Assembly: GCA_002007465.1 (NCBI GenBank)
Contig: LNAC01000066.1
Location: 224,381-288,380, forward strand
DNA length: 64,000 nt
From: Ailurus styani
Lineage: Eukaryota; Chordata; Mammalia; Carnivora; Ailuridae
Direction: 5' to 3'
The translations under genes and the position numbers were made by a program. The notes under the pieces are model-generated. The model was given only the letters and a program-made list of their open reading frames with translations. It was not told the DNA's origin and searched no databases. Shown here piece by piece: positions 34,351-45,699 of this stretch. Within the stretch, counting starts at the first letter, position 1. Each line of letters starts with the position of its first letter.

Positions 34351-35595
34351 CTACAGCTACTCTTACCCAAGTATTAAAAGTAGGTCTGAAATATAGGAAG
34401 GAGCAACACTTCTCTTAGGGTTTAGAGGGAAAAAAGGTAATAAAATGATGGTAAGACTCTAACAGTGGAAACTCGTGACCTAATTAGCCAATTTATTCCC
34501 TCCCTCGAATGAAAAATGAACATGTTATCTCCAAAGAAGCAGATCACAGTGCAAGCTTGTCAGATTTCCACATTATGGTTTTGGTTTTCCAAGACTTTTG
34601 CAGACTTTGGCATGGTAAAAATACATCTTGAAACCCTTATTCTAGAACTGAAGTATTGAAGTTAACCTTTTTGCTTTGGGTGAAAAATTGTACTTTCCCA
34701 TAGGAGCCAGAACAAAAACTCCATAGGGTCTTCAGACATGAACGGCAAGATTTGGCTTTATTTCTTCCCCCAATTCTGTAAATTTCACAGAAAAAATTTC
34801 AAAGAAAGAAAGAAAAAAAAAGAAAATTCAAGGACATAAAATTGACTCTAAAATGTAACTGGAATTTTTCACATCTTTTATAACTGATTGTCAGATAAAT
34901 TCTAGACATAGATGGTTATTTCTTCATAGCAAGAAAGTTGCCTTATTTTTAAAGTTTCTAACAACTAGCCTCCTCCAGATCTGATCGTGTAATTTCTCTT
35001 ATTATCTGAAGATTGCACAGATGAGGGTGGATGAGCACAGGAGCTGCATGTTCCGACAGCTGGAGCAAACTCTGCAGAGACCTTCTTCCCCAACAAGTCA
35101 GGCTGTGCCCTTAGAATCCCACCACTTGGGCAGGAGTTGAAACTTACTTGTGTCTTTTACTGCTGTTCATTTCACAAGGCCCCTACCAAAATCAATTAGT
35201 ATAATATTCCATTGTACAGTCATTTTGTTTTTCCTTAAATATATATATTTATGTATATATAAATATATATATACACACTTATTTGTATGTATGTACATAT
35301 TTGTATATATTTTGTATTTTTCTCCTTGAGATAGATGCCTAAAGGTATTTCTGTACTGGTTTTAAACAGTCACTTAAAACAAAACTAATGGGATCTTTGA
35401 ACTGGTAAGAATTTCCACAGTCCTCTAATTTTACTTCTTCCTAATTACAGAAATCCTTTCTACCACATCTTTGACAAGTAGACCAAACACTCTAGCAATG
35501 TACAACTTGCTGTGAGGGCACCTTGTTCTTGTAAGAAAACAAACACAGCATGCAAAGTTGGGAGAGTCGGGCATGCACTCCCTTCATCACAGTGA
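34351..35595. other. Unassigned sequence with TA-rich tract
   Basis: No gene recognised. Low-complexity AT sequence at 35236-35330 (TATATATTTATGTATATATA and related). An A-rich tract at 34799-34828. Confidence 0.45.
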
Positions 35596-35707
35596 GCCAC
35601 TCAACCCATACTTTTGAGTTTCGGTTTTCTTATCTATAAAACATGGGAATTGTTATTTATTCATCTCTGAGATTCCTTTGAGGTCTAACAGTCTGTCAAA
35701 TCTAAGA
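35596..35707 (+). repeat. MIR fragment, sense
   Basis: 'agtttcggttttcttatcta', 'taaaacatgggaattgttat' and 'gagattcctttgaggtctaa' match the MIR core 'cagtttcctcatctgtaaaatggg' and following sequence. Confidence 0.6.
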
Positions 35708-36559
35708 AAACCTCTGACAGAATTAAAAAGTCTTAATTGTTGGAAATCTGCCTTCCTTTAACTTCTGCCAACGCCATCTACTCTCTAGACACAAGTAAGT
35801 ATATTTTCCCATGGTAGTTCCTTAAAATTGAAAGCAGATATCAGGTCTGCCAGAAGCATTCTTTTCTCCAGGCTGGGAAGATTCCTTAGAATATATTTTT
35901 TGTTTACATATTATTAGCATATCCTTCAGTGTTTTAGCAAATGGCCTAATGGTTAAAAAGACAAAACTTAACTAGCATATTTCAGTGGAAGAGGTTAAGT
36001 GGACAGCTGCAATTTTGCAACTGATAGTATAAGCGTTTTAAAAGCTTTATTTTTGTAGGAGGTTAAATACAGAGTATTATTTTAGCAATCTGCAACTGAT
36101 TGACAACAGTTGACATTTAATTAATTACGGTTGCTACGAGCCAAGGCTTTACTGTCTTTGTAGGATTTCAAAATGCTGAGATGGGGGACATTGTGTTGAA
36201 ATATGGTGAAAGCCTTAGAGACCACAGAGGGGCGTTGGGCTGTTGGGCCTTGAAGTAAATGGGCCATGCACTGTGCAGTTTGGGATTCTAGTTCTGTTTT
36301 TTTTTTTTCCCCCCAGTTTTCTTGTATCCTTCCTCACTGTTAGTCTGTCTGCTATTACTTCACACTGCTGCCAATGCATCTGACTATAGCAACTCATCAT
36401 TTTTGTTCCAATTTCCTGCTTCTGATCTATTGTGGGTTTGGCAACCAGATAACCAAACATTGTAGATATTTGTCTAAAATTAGAGTAGATGGCCTGGAGT
36501 ATCATTTTTCATTTATCCAATCAGTTAAAAATATAAAGGAATGACTACAGTGGGTGTGG
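35708..36559. other. Unassigned sequence
   Basis: No recognised repeat or gene. A T10-C7 run at 36298-36315 interrupts a 96-codon minus frame, which has no family features. Confidence 0.4.
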
Positions 36560-36965
36560 GGAATATAGACAAACTCATACTCTAAGGACAGTATATACCC
36601 TAGTACAAACCCACTGTACAGCTATCTAACAAACGGTTTTAAAAGATCTAAAAAATGTATTCCCTGAATCTTACAAATCTCACTAGTAGGAATCTGTCCT
36701 CAGAAAATAGATGGACAATAATAGAAGGATGTATGAATAAAGCTTTATTTATAATAAAGTTGTAAATACTCTATGCATCCACCAGTAGAGCATTGGTTCA
36801 ATAAGCCATGCTGCTGTCATACAATAATGCCATGAAAAAATGGTATTCCAGATCTGTTACTGCCAAGAGAGAAGTATGCGATGCTGTACTGGAATAATAC
36901 AAATCAATTTGTGTATTATCATCTCCTTTAAGAAAAGATGATTATATATATTCAAATGGGAGGGC
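36560..36965 (+). repeat. Old L1M 3' end, sense
   Basis: 'gcatccaccagtagagcatt', 'ggttcaataagccatgctgc' then 'tgtcatacaataatgccatg' and 'gccaagagagaagtatgcga' resemble the L1M 3' region (ccatcaatagggga..gttaaataaattatggtacatccatacaatggaatactatgcagc). No frame remains. Confidence 0.55.
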
Positions 36966-37172
36966 TTGCAATTTTATAGACAAAATATTAACAACCTATC
37001 TTCAGTATGCAATGTCAATTTATTTGGTTTTAAAATTTTTGCTTATTTATATTTCTTTTTCAAAAGATTAATAATTTAAAAGTTGGTTTGGACTGCTGCT
37101 TAAATATGATTTACAAGTTTTATGCTAAATATTACACTTAAAAGGGCTATAATAACATGCTTTAGTGTTGGT

Positions 37173-38205
37173 AAATGAATCAATGTGATCTATCACACTA
37201 ATAAGAGAAAGGATAAAACCATACGATCATTTCAATAGATGCAGAAAAAGCATTTGACAAAGCATAACATCTATTCATGATAAAAATCCTTAAGAAAGTA
37301 GGTTTAGAGGGAACATACCTTAATGTAATAAAGGCCTCATATGAAAAACCCACAGCTAACATACTCAAGGGGAAAAAATAACATACTCCAGGGGAAAAAA
37401 GTTAGAGCTTTTCCCCTAAAAAGAATAAGACAGGAATGACCACTCTCACCACTTTTATTCAACATAGTATTGGACGTCTTAGCCACATCAATCAGGTAAC
37501 AAAAATAAATAAAAGGCATCCAAATTGATAAGGAAGAAGTAAAACTTTTACTACCTCCAGATGATATGATACTATATACAGAAATCCCTAAAGACTCCAC
37601 AAAAAAGTGTTAGAACTGATAAAGGAATTTGGTAAACACACGGGATACAAAATCAACATACAGAAATCTGTTGGATTTCTATACACTAATAATGAAGCAG
37701 CAGAAAGGGTTAGTATCCAAAATATATAAAGAACTTCTACAACTCATCACGAAACCCCCCAAATAATCCAATTTAAAAATCGGCAGAAGACACGAACAGA
37801 CACTCTCCAAAGAAGACATCCAGATGGCCAAGAGACACATGAAAAGATGCTCAATATCATTCATTGTAAGGGAAATGCAAATCAAAACTACAATGGGATA
37901 TCACCTCACACTTACTAAAAATACAAGAAACAAGTGCTGGCAATGATGTGGAGAAAAAGGAGCTCCTGTGCACTGATGGTGGGAATGAAAACTGGTGGAG
38001 TCACTGCGAAAGACAGTACGGAGGTTCCTCAAAAAATTAAAAGTAGAGCTACCCTATGATCCAATAGTCATATTACTGAATACATATCCCCAAAATATAA
38101 AAATACTAATTCGAAAAAATACATGTACCCTTGTGTTCATTGTAGCATTATTTATCATAACCAAATTATGGAAGCTGCCCAAGTATCCACTGATAGAAGA
38201 TGTGG

Positions 38206-38252
<47 letters not shown>

Positions 38253-38350
38253 ACACAATGGAATATTATTCAGTCATAAAAAAGAATGAAAACTTGCCAT
38301 TTGCAACAACATGTTGGAACTAGAGAGTATAATGATAAGTGAAACAAGTC
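37173..38350 (+). pseudogene. L1 ORF2p remnant (RT and C-terminal parts)
   Basis: Reverse-transcriptase and C-terminal ORF2 codons are recognisable but in several frames with stops. One open run, 37995-38279, reads 'RRFLKKLKVELPYDPIVILL' like the conserved L1 motif [20 protein letters not shown]. The endonuclease, the N-terminal RT and the part lost at 37709 are absent, so this copy is dead. Confidence 0.8.
38207..38257 (+). repeat. (AC)n microsatellite inside L1 ORF2
   Basis: About 25 AC units between 'gatgtggtat' and 'aatggaatattattcag'. The same L1 position in the antisense copy holds a TA repeat (54151-54172). Confidence 0.95.
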
Positions 38351-38662
38351 AGAGAAAAACAAATACCATAACATTTCACTCATATATGGAATTTAAGAAA
38401 CAAAACAAATGAGCAAAGGAAAAAAAAAAAACAGAGAAACCAAGAAGCAGACTCTTAACTATAAAAAATAAACTGGTGTTGTCAGAGAAGGGAGGTGGGG
38501 GGATGGGTGAAATAGAGGATGAGGATTAAGGAATGCACTTGTTATGATGAGCACTGAGTACAGAATTGTTGAACCACTATACTGTACACCTGAAGCTAAT
38601 ATAAAACTGTATGTTAACTACACTGGAATTAGAATATTTAAGAAAAGAAATAAAAAATACCT

Positions 38663-38687
38663 CTTCTGAATGATTGTCATTCAGAAG
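38663..38687. repeat. Perfect 11-bp inverted repeat
   Basis: Arms cttctgaatga and tcattcagaag with a 3-nt loop (ttg). It starts 8 bp after the L1 3' end and is followed by a partial direct copy (gattgtcatttcagaa). Confidence 0.85.
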
Positions 38688-38774
38688 ATTGTCATTTCAG
38701 AAATGAAATCCTGCACACCACCAAAAAAAAAAAAAAAAGATGGGAGATATAGAATGAGAAGGTCAAACCAAGTG

Positions 38775-39635
38775 ACCTTATCAAACAAAAGCAGAGAGAT
38801 TTCAGAAATGAAAATGGAGAGAAAAGTGGTTAGTTTGAGGATATTAAGGCTACAGGGGCCTTGGTAAGATTTAGTAGCTGGATATAGAAGGAGACAAAGG
38901 TATCCAGAACCAAACGGTCTGGGTTGGTGGGTTTCTGGCGCTGTTCATGGAATCTGGAAAGAGAATTAGGTAGAACAACAGTAGAAAAAAGATTCAGTCT
39001 TGTATATCTGCCTTTGAGAAACCAGCAAGATCCACAGGGCACTGGATATACACACCCACCCAAGCAATAGACTGATTCGGGGATCCCCTGCAGGAGTGAA
39101 AACTGATGCCAGGGTAGGCCATGTGGTCAGGTAGTGAGGCTGGCCTAGTGAGAAGAAGCCAGGGGATGGAATCCTGGGGAACATCAACATGTAACAAACA
39201 TCGGAGAAGAACAAGCCTTGGAGGACACCCAAAGCAAGTAACCAGGGAGGCTGCGGAACATGGTGTCCCACAGAAGCCAGGAATGGAGAGTAGGGAAGTG
39301 GGGACTTAATAATGACAAAAAAGGAACAAAAGATTAAAAAAAAGTTAAAATATAAGCACTGGCAAATGCCAGTGAATCCGGTACAGAGAAGTGAGCCTGT
39401 CAAAAGCACCTACTAGGCAGTGGTTGGGATGGAGGTGAAGTGAGAATGGGGTAGAGGAGTTAAGAAAACGGGTTAGACGCAGCCAGCATAGACTGTGTTT
39501 TCCAGAAGTTTGGCTGTGACTAGAGAAATGACAGACATGAGGGGCTAGTTGGGGACACTGGACTGAGATAAGGATTCTGGTTTTGTCTCTTTGATAGGGG
39601 ACAGAGTCAAGCACATGGCAGTGGGATGACATGTC
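38775..39635 (-). repeat. LINE-2, antisense
   Basis: The plus strand carries reverse-complemented L2 ORF sequence: 'ttggtgggtttctggcgctg', 'ggatggaatcctggggaaca', 'gacgcagccagcatagactg', 'ccagaagtttggctgtgact'. It follows the same order as the L2 copies at 15381 and 49190. A 147-codon minus frame (38966-39409) is repeat-derived and not supported as a gene. Confidence 0.6.
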
Positions 39636-41320
39636 ACAGGAGATGAACGGTGACTCTACAAAAAGAAATCTAGTTGTCTGAAGAAATCAATGCAGCTTTC
39701 ATGTTATTACTTAACATCTCAACAAAATAGCAGCAAAACCTGGTCTATCTGATCTTCTGCTCTTAATTTTTGTCTATCTTATGATAATCTAAAATCTCAC
39801 ATATTAAAACACAGAAGTTTAAAATACCAAGCCAACTTTGGACATTTTGGGGAGGATAGGGGCAAAAAACAAATCCAAAATACAAAAAGCATCTTCACCG
39901 AGACTAGTTCCATTATACACCTTAAAATGCAACAATATAATTTCATAGCCAAATCAAACACACACTTATTATCTTGACAAATTAGATAGAATTTAATTGT
40001 AGTAAGAAAGTAGCCAGAAGCCAGTAATTAAGGCTGCTGTGTCTTATTTCACTTCCAGTATACCAGTGACCTGAAGGAGCCCGCAGTTTTCAACGGGGCT
40101 AACCTCCTGATATGGAACATTTAAAAATGCTTCCATTTTGTTATCCGAGTACATGTTACATCTTTTAAAACACTCACATATGTCCTAGTGTCTGTAGTAA
40201 CTATATGTTTACATAACAGTCATGCTTTGTCCACCACAGCATATTTTTTGAAAACTGAAATCCTTGCAAAAGCACTATTAGGTATTCAACAATTTGAATT
40301 CCCTAGCTAGGGAGATGAGGCCAAATAGTATCATAATTTTTTTTTCTTTCTTTCTCTCTCTCTCTTTTTTTTTTTGGTAACTATTCATGGCAGAACTTCA
40401 ACTACTTTCCTCTTAATGTGGTGTTCTGTGCAGTTAGCTTTTCTTTCCACGTCTATCTTAGAAAGATGGATTTTCAAAAATTAAAACCATGTGACAACAC
40501 TGATTCCAGCACATTTTGCCAGGAGCAAATACAGCGTGAACTAAGAGAAAGATTAATTAATTTAGGTCCATGCTCTGGTGGATCAGGTAGAATTATCAAG
40601 CAGATAAGAGCAGGCCCGTTCCTATTTCCAGTCACCTCTTTTATACTCGATCTAATTTTTAAATAATGACTTCTGCTTTGATGGTAATCATCTGAAAAGT
40701 CATAATGAAACACGAAATGGGAGGATGATCTTTGAATTTTGAGTTGACACTTTTCCTCAAGTGCCGAAAATATTCTAGAATAAGAAAACAGGAGAACTTC
40801 CCTTTGTTCCGGTAATAAAATACTGAAAGTTTAAACATTATTGCTAAAAATGATGCATATTTATTCACCAAGTTGTGATGGTAACGCGGGCTGAGACATT
40901 TAAAACACCGTAAGATAAACCTTGCATGTATTACACGAGCATGTTGAAATGAAAATGTGGTTTGCTGTCCCAAACTCATGGTGCATCTTTGGCATAATTA
41001 CAGGTGGCTGCACGCTAGAGACGAGGGAGGACCTTGGAAGAGGGAGGTCTGAGTGCGGTGCCTGACCAAGTGTGCATCTAGAGTGCCAGCTCACAGGCGA
41101 CAGAGGCAGCTTGAGGAGAAACTCCCTCTGAATGCTCTCAAATGTGCCAATTTTGAAATACATTTCCATTTTTAAGTTCAAAAGGAAAGAGACAAAAGAC
41201 AATGAAAACAGAAAATAAAGGAACGTTAAACACCAGTCATTGAGTTTTGACTGTAACAACCACTGAATTGTTTCATTATATTTTGAATGGTATTCTGGCA
41301 CCTGATCTTTGTGCCAATTT
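39636..41320. other. Unassigned AT-rich sequence with polypyrimidine tract
   Basis: No gene recognised. TTTCTTTCTTTCTCTCTCTC-type tract at 40339-40376. Frames of 79-133 codons on both strands at 40400-41300 have no family features. Confidence 0.4.
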
Positions 41321-41356
41321 CAGGTGGGTACACAGGTGGGTACACAGGTGGGTGTA
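41321..41356 (+). repeat. 12-bp tandem repeat x3 with CAGGTG boxes
   Basis: Units caggtgggtaca, caggtgggtaca, caggtgggtgta. Each begins with CAGGTG, an E-box of the type bound by ZEB/Snail-class factors, spaced exactly 12 bp apart. Confidence 0.95.
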
Positions 41357-41482
41357 AATGTCCATATAACTCAGCTTCCAGAATACATTTACAATGGAAA
41401 TCACTTTCTCTTTGAATAGCAGCGTGAACAAAGTTCCAGGTTTTCTATAGCTAACTTCTGTTCCCCCACTCCTTACGGATGA

Positions 41483-41665
41483 ATGTTTGGGACTGGCTTC
41501 AGAATAATCCAGTGAGGGGTCGGGAAGTACGTGGGAGGACAGATGAAAGGAGACTGTGGGTTGTTGACCACTGAGCCTTGGGTGTTTGGTACAGGGGGTT
41601 CATTATACTGTTCTCTCTCCTTTTGCAAATGCTTGAAATTTTCTATGTGTTTTAAACTTCGCAAT
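41483..41665 (+). repeat. Old L1M-like 3' end, copy 1
   Basis: 'aatgtttgggactggcttca', 'gaataatccagtgaggggtc', 'gggttcattatactgttctc' and 'tgcttgaaattttctatgtg' match the old L1M 3' end (caaaataatccag..gggtacatgggggttcattatactattctctctacttttgtatatgtttgaaattttcca). Parallel to 43099-43494. Confidence 0.6.
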
Positions 41666-43098
41666 GGTGTGTATGTGTGTGTGTGTGTACATTTGCTGAA
41701 ATTTGGTCTTTGACTCTGGAATCCATTCTTATTGACACAGTTGCTCTGTTTCACCTTCTTGCCCTGACCTACTCATCAAACGTTATTAACGGTTATAAAG
41801 ACAACTCAAAGCAACAGATGATTTTGTGTAGATAGGCTGGAGGACAAGTTGACTTTTGTTAATTGGGCCCTGAAAGTTTTCCATCCCACCCTGGGCAGTT
41901 TATTGTACAGCTTGCCAAACTTTAAAGTTATTATAACTAGTTTCACACAAATGCCAGACAAAACAGACAAGGGATTAATTGGAATGATCACAAATGCATT
42001 CCTTCTGAATAAATTAAAACACACTGGTCAGTGCCAAAAGACATTTAAAATAGAAAACCTGAAACTAATCAATCAAACCAAGTTTAGTTCTTTTTGATGT
42101 TATAGTTGGGAGACGTTTTATGCTATAAATAATAGGAAAATTACCTAGGGAGAGAAGTTTGATAGCAGTAGTAAGAAGGAATTCTGCATTGTCAAAGAGA
42201 AATACCTAGGGAGACAAGGTCTTCTGTTGCCTTTTTTTTTTTTTAATTTTATTGTTACTTTTGTAAGTGGTAAGAGTTAAAAGTCTTAAAGAAAAAAGTG
42301 AAGACTCACACTACTGGCTCAGTTTTAAAATTATAACATTGAACAAATCAAAGTGTAAAAGCCCAGAACAATGCTGGGAGATGAGGGCTTTGGTCAGATG
42401 TTAGACAGACTATCCAAACAGCTGGAAAAGATGTTGATTCTCCTTGGGAAATTTGTAATGTATTTGACTCATGTTTTCATGGAGCTGTGGACTGTCCTAG
42501 GGGGTTTGAAAGAGAGAACACTTGCCAAGAACTTTATCTGGACAATGATAGTATTTTACCAGTTCTCCAATTAGACAACAAAAGAATTTAAAGAACAATA
42601 ACAAATATTCATAATTGATGAATGCTATCTCCACAGTAATACCACTTAGGTTATACATCCAGAAGCCACTGAGGAAACTAATTCATTTACACATTTTTTC
42701 TTAAAACGCATTCACATGCAAACACAACATGAAGCGATAAAAAAAAAAAATTAGAGCCTTTCATTACTTGATTTGGATGATATGTCAGATCTCATGTTCG
42801 GTACACACACACTTTCTAAACAATGTGTTCAATGACAAGTCTCCTTTGCACGCCTTGGCATACCTACAGTATCTGAAGCAGAGAGGCCAGAAAGGGAAGA
42901 CTTGATAATTGAATTCTTGCTGATGTGATACAATTTTTAGTCATAAAAAACCCTTGCATGGGCTCTGCTCAATTCCTTAAAGGTTTTTAATTGTTTGCTT
43001 GTCAACAATTATGATACTCGTCTCCCCAAATCAGCCTCCAAGATGGACTGTGAATTATTTATTACATAATACTGAAATATTTATAGAAGAAAAAGCTT
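41666..43098. other. Unassigned AT-rich sequence
   Basis: A (GT)7-8 tract at 41671-41688 and T12 at about 42233. No gene or named repeat recognised. Confidence 0.4.
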
Positions 43099-43494
43099 GA
43101 TGTTTGGGACTGGCTTCAAAAATAATCCGGTGTAGGGTAGGAAAGTATGTGCGAGGACAGAGGAAAGGAAGCTGGGCATTCTTTTTTTTTTTTTAAAGAT
43201 TTCATTTATTTGATAGGGAGAGAGAGATCACAAGTGGGCAGAGAGGCAGGCAGAGAGAGAGGAGGAAGCAGGCTCTCCATCGAGCAGGGAGCCTGATGCG
43301 GGGCTCGATCCCAGGACCCTGAGATCATGACCTGAGCCGAAGGCAGAGGCTTTAACCCACTGAGCCACCCAGGCGCCCCGGAAGCTGGGCATTCTTGACT
43401 GTCGAGCCTGGGTGGTGGGTACATGGGCTTCATTATACCATTCTCGCTACTGCTGTGAATGCCGAAAGTCTTCTATGTGTATTATTTTAAAGTT
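43099..43494 (+). repeat. Old L1M-like 3' end, copy 2, split by a SINE
   Basis: 'gatgtttgggactggcttca' then 'aaaataatccggtgtagggt', interrupted at 43183 by a SINE, and resuming with 'gggtacatgggcttcattat' and 'accattctcgctactgctgt'. Same element and strand as 41483-41665, about 1.6 kb away. Confidence 0.6.
43184..43379 (-). repeat. CAN-SINE, mustelid-type, antisense, perfect TSD
   Basis: T-rich tail complement 'aaagatttcatttatttgat', 'gatcacaagtgggcagagag', 'gctcgatcccaggaccctga' and mustelid head complement 'ggctttaacccactgagcca' then 'cccaggcgcccc'. Identical 17-bp flanks ggaagctgggcattctt at 43167-43183 and 43380-43396. A recent insertion. Confidence 0.97.
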
Positions 43495-43721
43495 AAAAGA
43501 AAAAAGTGGAAACATTGAAAAAAATATTACCGCTTGGCTCGCAAATGTAAATTATCAGATGAAGCATCCTCTCCCATACTAATTGCCCAGTGATTAATTA
43601 CCTAAGTATATTGACAGTCTTGGTTTTTTTTCCCCCTGAAGAAACACAACTCGCTTATTTTGGATCATACTTTCAACATCACAATTGTTGTGGTCATTTT
43701 AACGCATTCCCCAGATGCACA

Positions 43722-43861
43722 GTATAGGACAGTAGAAAGTATACCGAGACGGAAGTCAGGAAACTCAAGTTCTCAAATCTCTGTTGTACTTCTTTCTAGC
43801 CACATTACCCAGAACAAGTCATTCATTACCCAGGACGAGTCATTTCATCTTTCTGAGACTT
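43722..43861 (+). repeat. MIR fragment with a local 20-bp duplication
   Basis: 'gacagtagaaagtataccga', 'gacggaagtcaggaaactca', 'tctagccacattacccagaa' and 'catttcatctttctgagact' follow the MIR head and core. 'attacccagaacaagtcatt' is followed immediately by a near copy 'attacccaggacgagtcatt'. Confidence 0.65.
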
Positions 43862-45699
43862 AACACCAGGCCCTCCTTTGCTTGTTTCACAAAGTGTTAT
43901 GCAAATATTAGGTTGAACTACAACACATTTCATCTTTTATGTCAAAAACAGTTGAATTGTGGCAAACTCAGATGGGTTCAAACTGATATCAGCCATCCTA
44001 ATCATAATTTATTTCTTCTAGAGATGTTAGAACCAAGGATCAATGCCAGATGACTTATTATAAATGAGAATTGGTCGTGTCCCCTAATATCAGGATTATA
44101 CTGGTATTTCAATGGCAAAGGGGTATGTAGGAATGAAAACCATATGAAGGTGTGTGCCTCCTTCTGAGCTGGGACCTACCGGAACTAATTTCAAGGACCG
44201 TTTCACATTACCACTTTTTCTTGTTATTTTCACTTTGTGATGACCTGAAAATAGTTGAAGTAAAATATTTAGAAATATTAATCGCTTTTTACTTTATCAT
44301 ATTCAGCTTGTTTGGGCAACGGTGATGTTACTTGGAGAACAGCTGTAGAAAAAGCATGTGTGCACTTAATAAATATTATTTACTAGTGATGAAAATGACA
44401 GTGATGGCTAAGGAACCAAAATTTACAAGCACAGTCGAGTGCGGAAAACGAAGCACAAAGGTCCAAGAGATAAACAGAATATGAAAATTTATAGTGAATA
44501 TAAACTTGCTTTTAAAAATGTTAGTATCAAAAAATACTCATGGACTTAAGCTAACTGGTGTTAAATAATGCTTGAGTTTCTATGAGGGGGCATTTTTAAA
44601 AAAGGCATTATAAATTCAAAGAACATAGTCATTTATAATATGAATAAATAACTAAGGAATAATTTCTCCTTTCTGTGTTTATGGGCAAATGACAAATTCT
44701 TGACATTTTATGATGATTTTGAAATTTTAAGTTAAGCTTCAAATTTTCTGAATAAGCCATAGTTACTTTCCCAATGCCGCAAACGGCTTTACTTTGAAAC
44801 AAGCTATATAATTCTAAGGTTAAACAGAAAACACTTCCATTCCTCCAAAAAGCATCTCTTTAGGGGATTATTAATGGAAAAGAAGCATAGTTTAAAAGAT
44901 ATGGCTGGCAATAAAAGTTCAAAATGCATCTCACTGTCCAAATTTTAACAGCAAAAAACATATACTGATAATTCCAAAGCTACTGAGACAATTCTTAAAA
45001 ATAATGACAGCCTTGACACTGATAAAACTGTACAAAAGACTCAACTTTTGAGTCTAATTCTTTTTTTTAAATAAATTTCCTATACTATTCAATTTTTAAA
45101 TTAAAATCATGCATTCCTCTTTATGCTATGAGCTGGGGTTGAACTTGAGAGCCCCATTTTCAATACAAAATGCAAATATTTAGGGAAAGCACCCTGTGTA
45201 TAAGGAATGAATTATATCTTCACTCCTTAGAAAGTTCATTATTTTCCAGAATTGATAAAATTAGTTCAGAAGCCAGACTCATCAGGTAATACAGAACTAT
45301 TTGGTTTACATACTGAAGTTAACAATTCGCAATCCAACACAAGTTACATTAGCTGTCTTCCCGACAGACATGACACTAATAGAAAGAAGAATTTCAGCTC
45401 TAAAATACCTGTTCACTCACTCCATTAATGATGAGATTGTTATAAGGCATTTTTCAGATCAATCAGTAAAGTCATCTAATATCCTAACATAAAACTGAGT
45501 CATAATTATCTACATACTGTAACTCAGCTTTGTCCAAATACACATTCGAGTACACACAATGTATTTGGAGTAACGGGATTTGCGTCATTTCGTTGCATCC
45601 CCCTCCCCCTCCCCGTCTCAGGGCTGCATCCGCAGAAGTCTCAGGGACACCGTGGGCAGCCTTTAGTTCACGTGCTCACTGCCTTCTACATGCTGCTGC
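43862..45699. other. Unassigned AT-rich sequence
   Basis: No gene or named repeat recognised. A C-rich tract (tccccctccccctccccgtc) is at 45599-45618. Confidence 0.4.

Larger units (their letters stand above)
37168..38655 (+). repeat. Carnivoran L1, 5'-truncated with internal deletion, sense
   Basis: 37173-37709 is ORF2 reverse-transcriptase sequence ('caatagatgcagaaaaagca' then 'tttgacaaagc', 'ccactctcaccacttttatt', 'gatgatatgatactatatac'). Directly after 'gaagcagcagaaag' the text jumps to the later ORF2 part ('atccaaaatatataaagaac'), so several hundred bp are missing at about 37709/37710. It then runs through the ORF2 C-terminus to a 3' UTR with 'ggagggggatgggtgaaata'-like sequence, 'gcacttgttatgatgagcac' and 'tactgtacacctgaagctaa'. 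The 3' end lies near 38655. Confidence 0.9.

Noticed and set aside
38966..39409. 147-codon minus-strand open frame with hydrophobic stretches
   Set aside because: It lies in a diverged antisense L2; the hydrophobicity reflects T-rich codons and there is no conserved motif.
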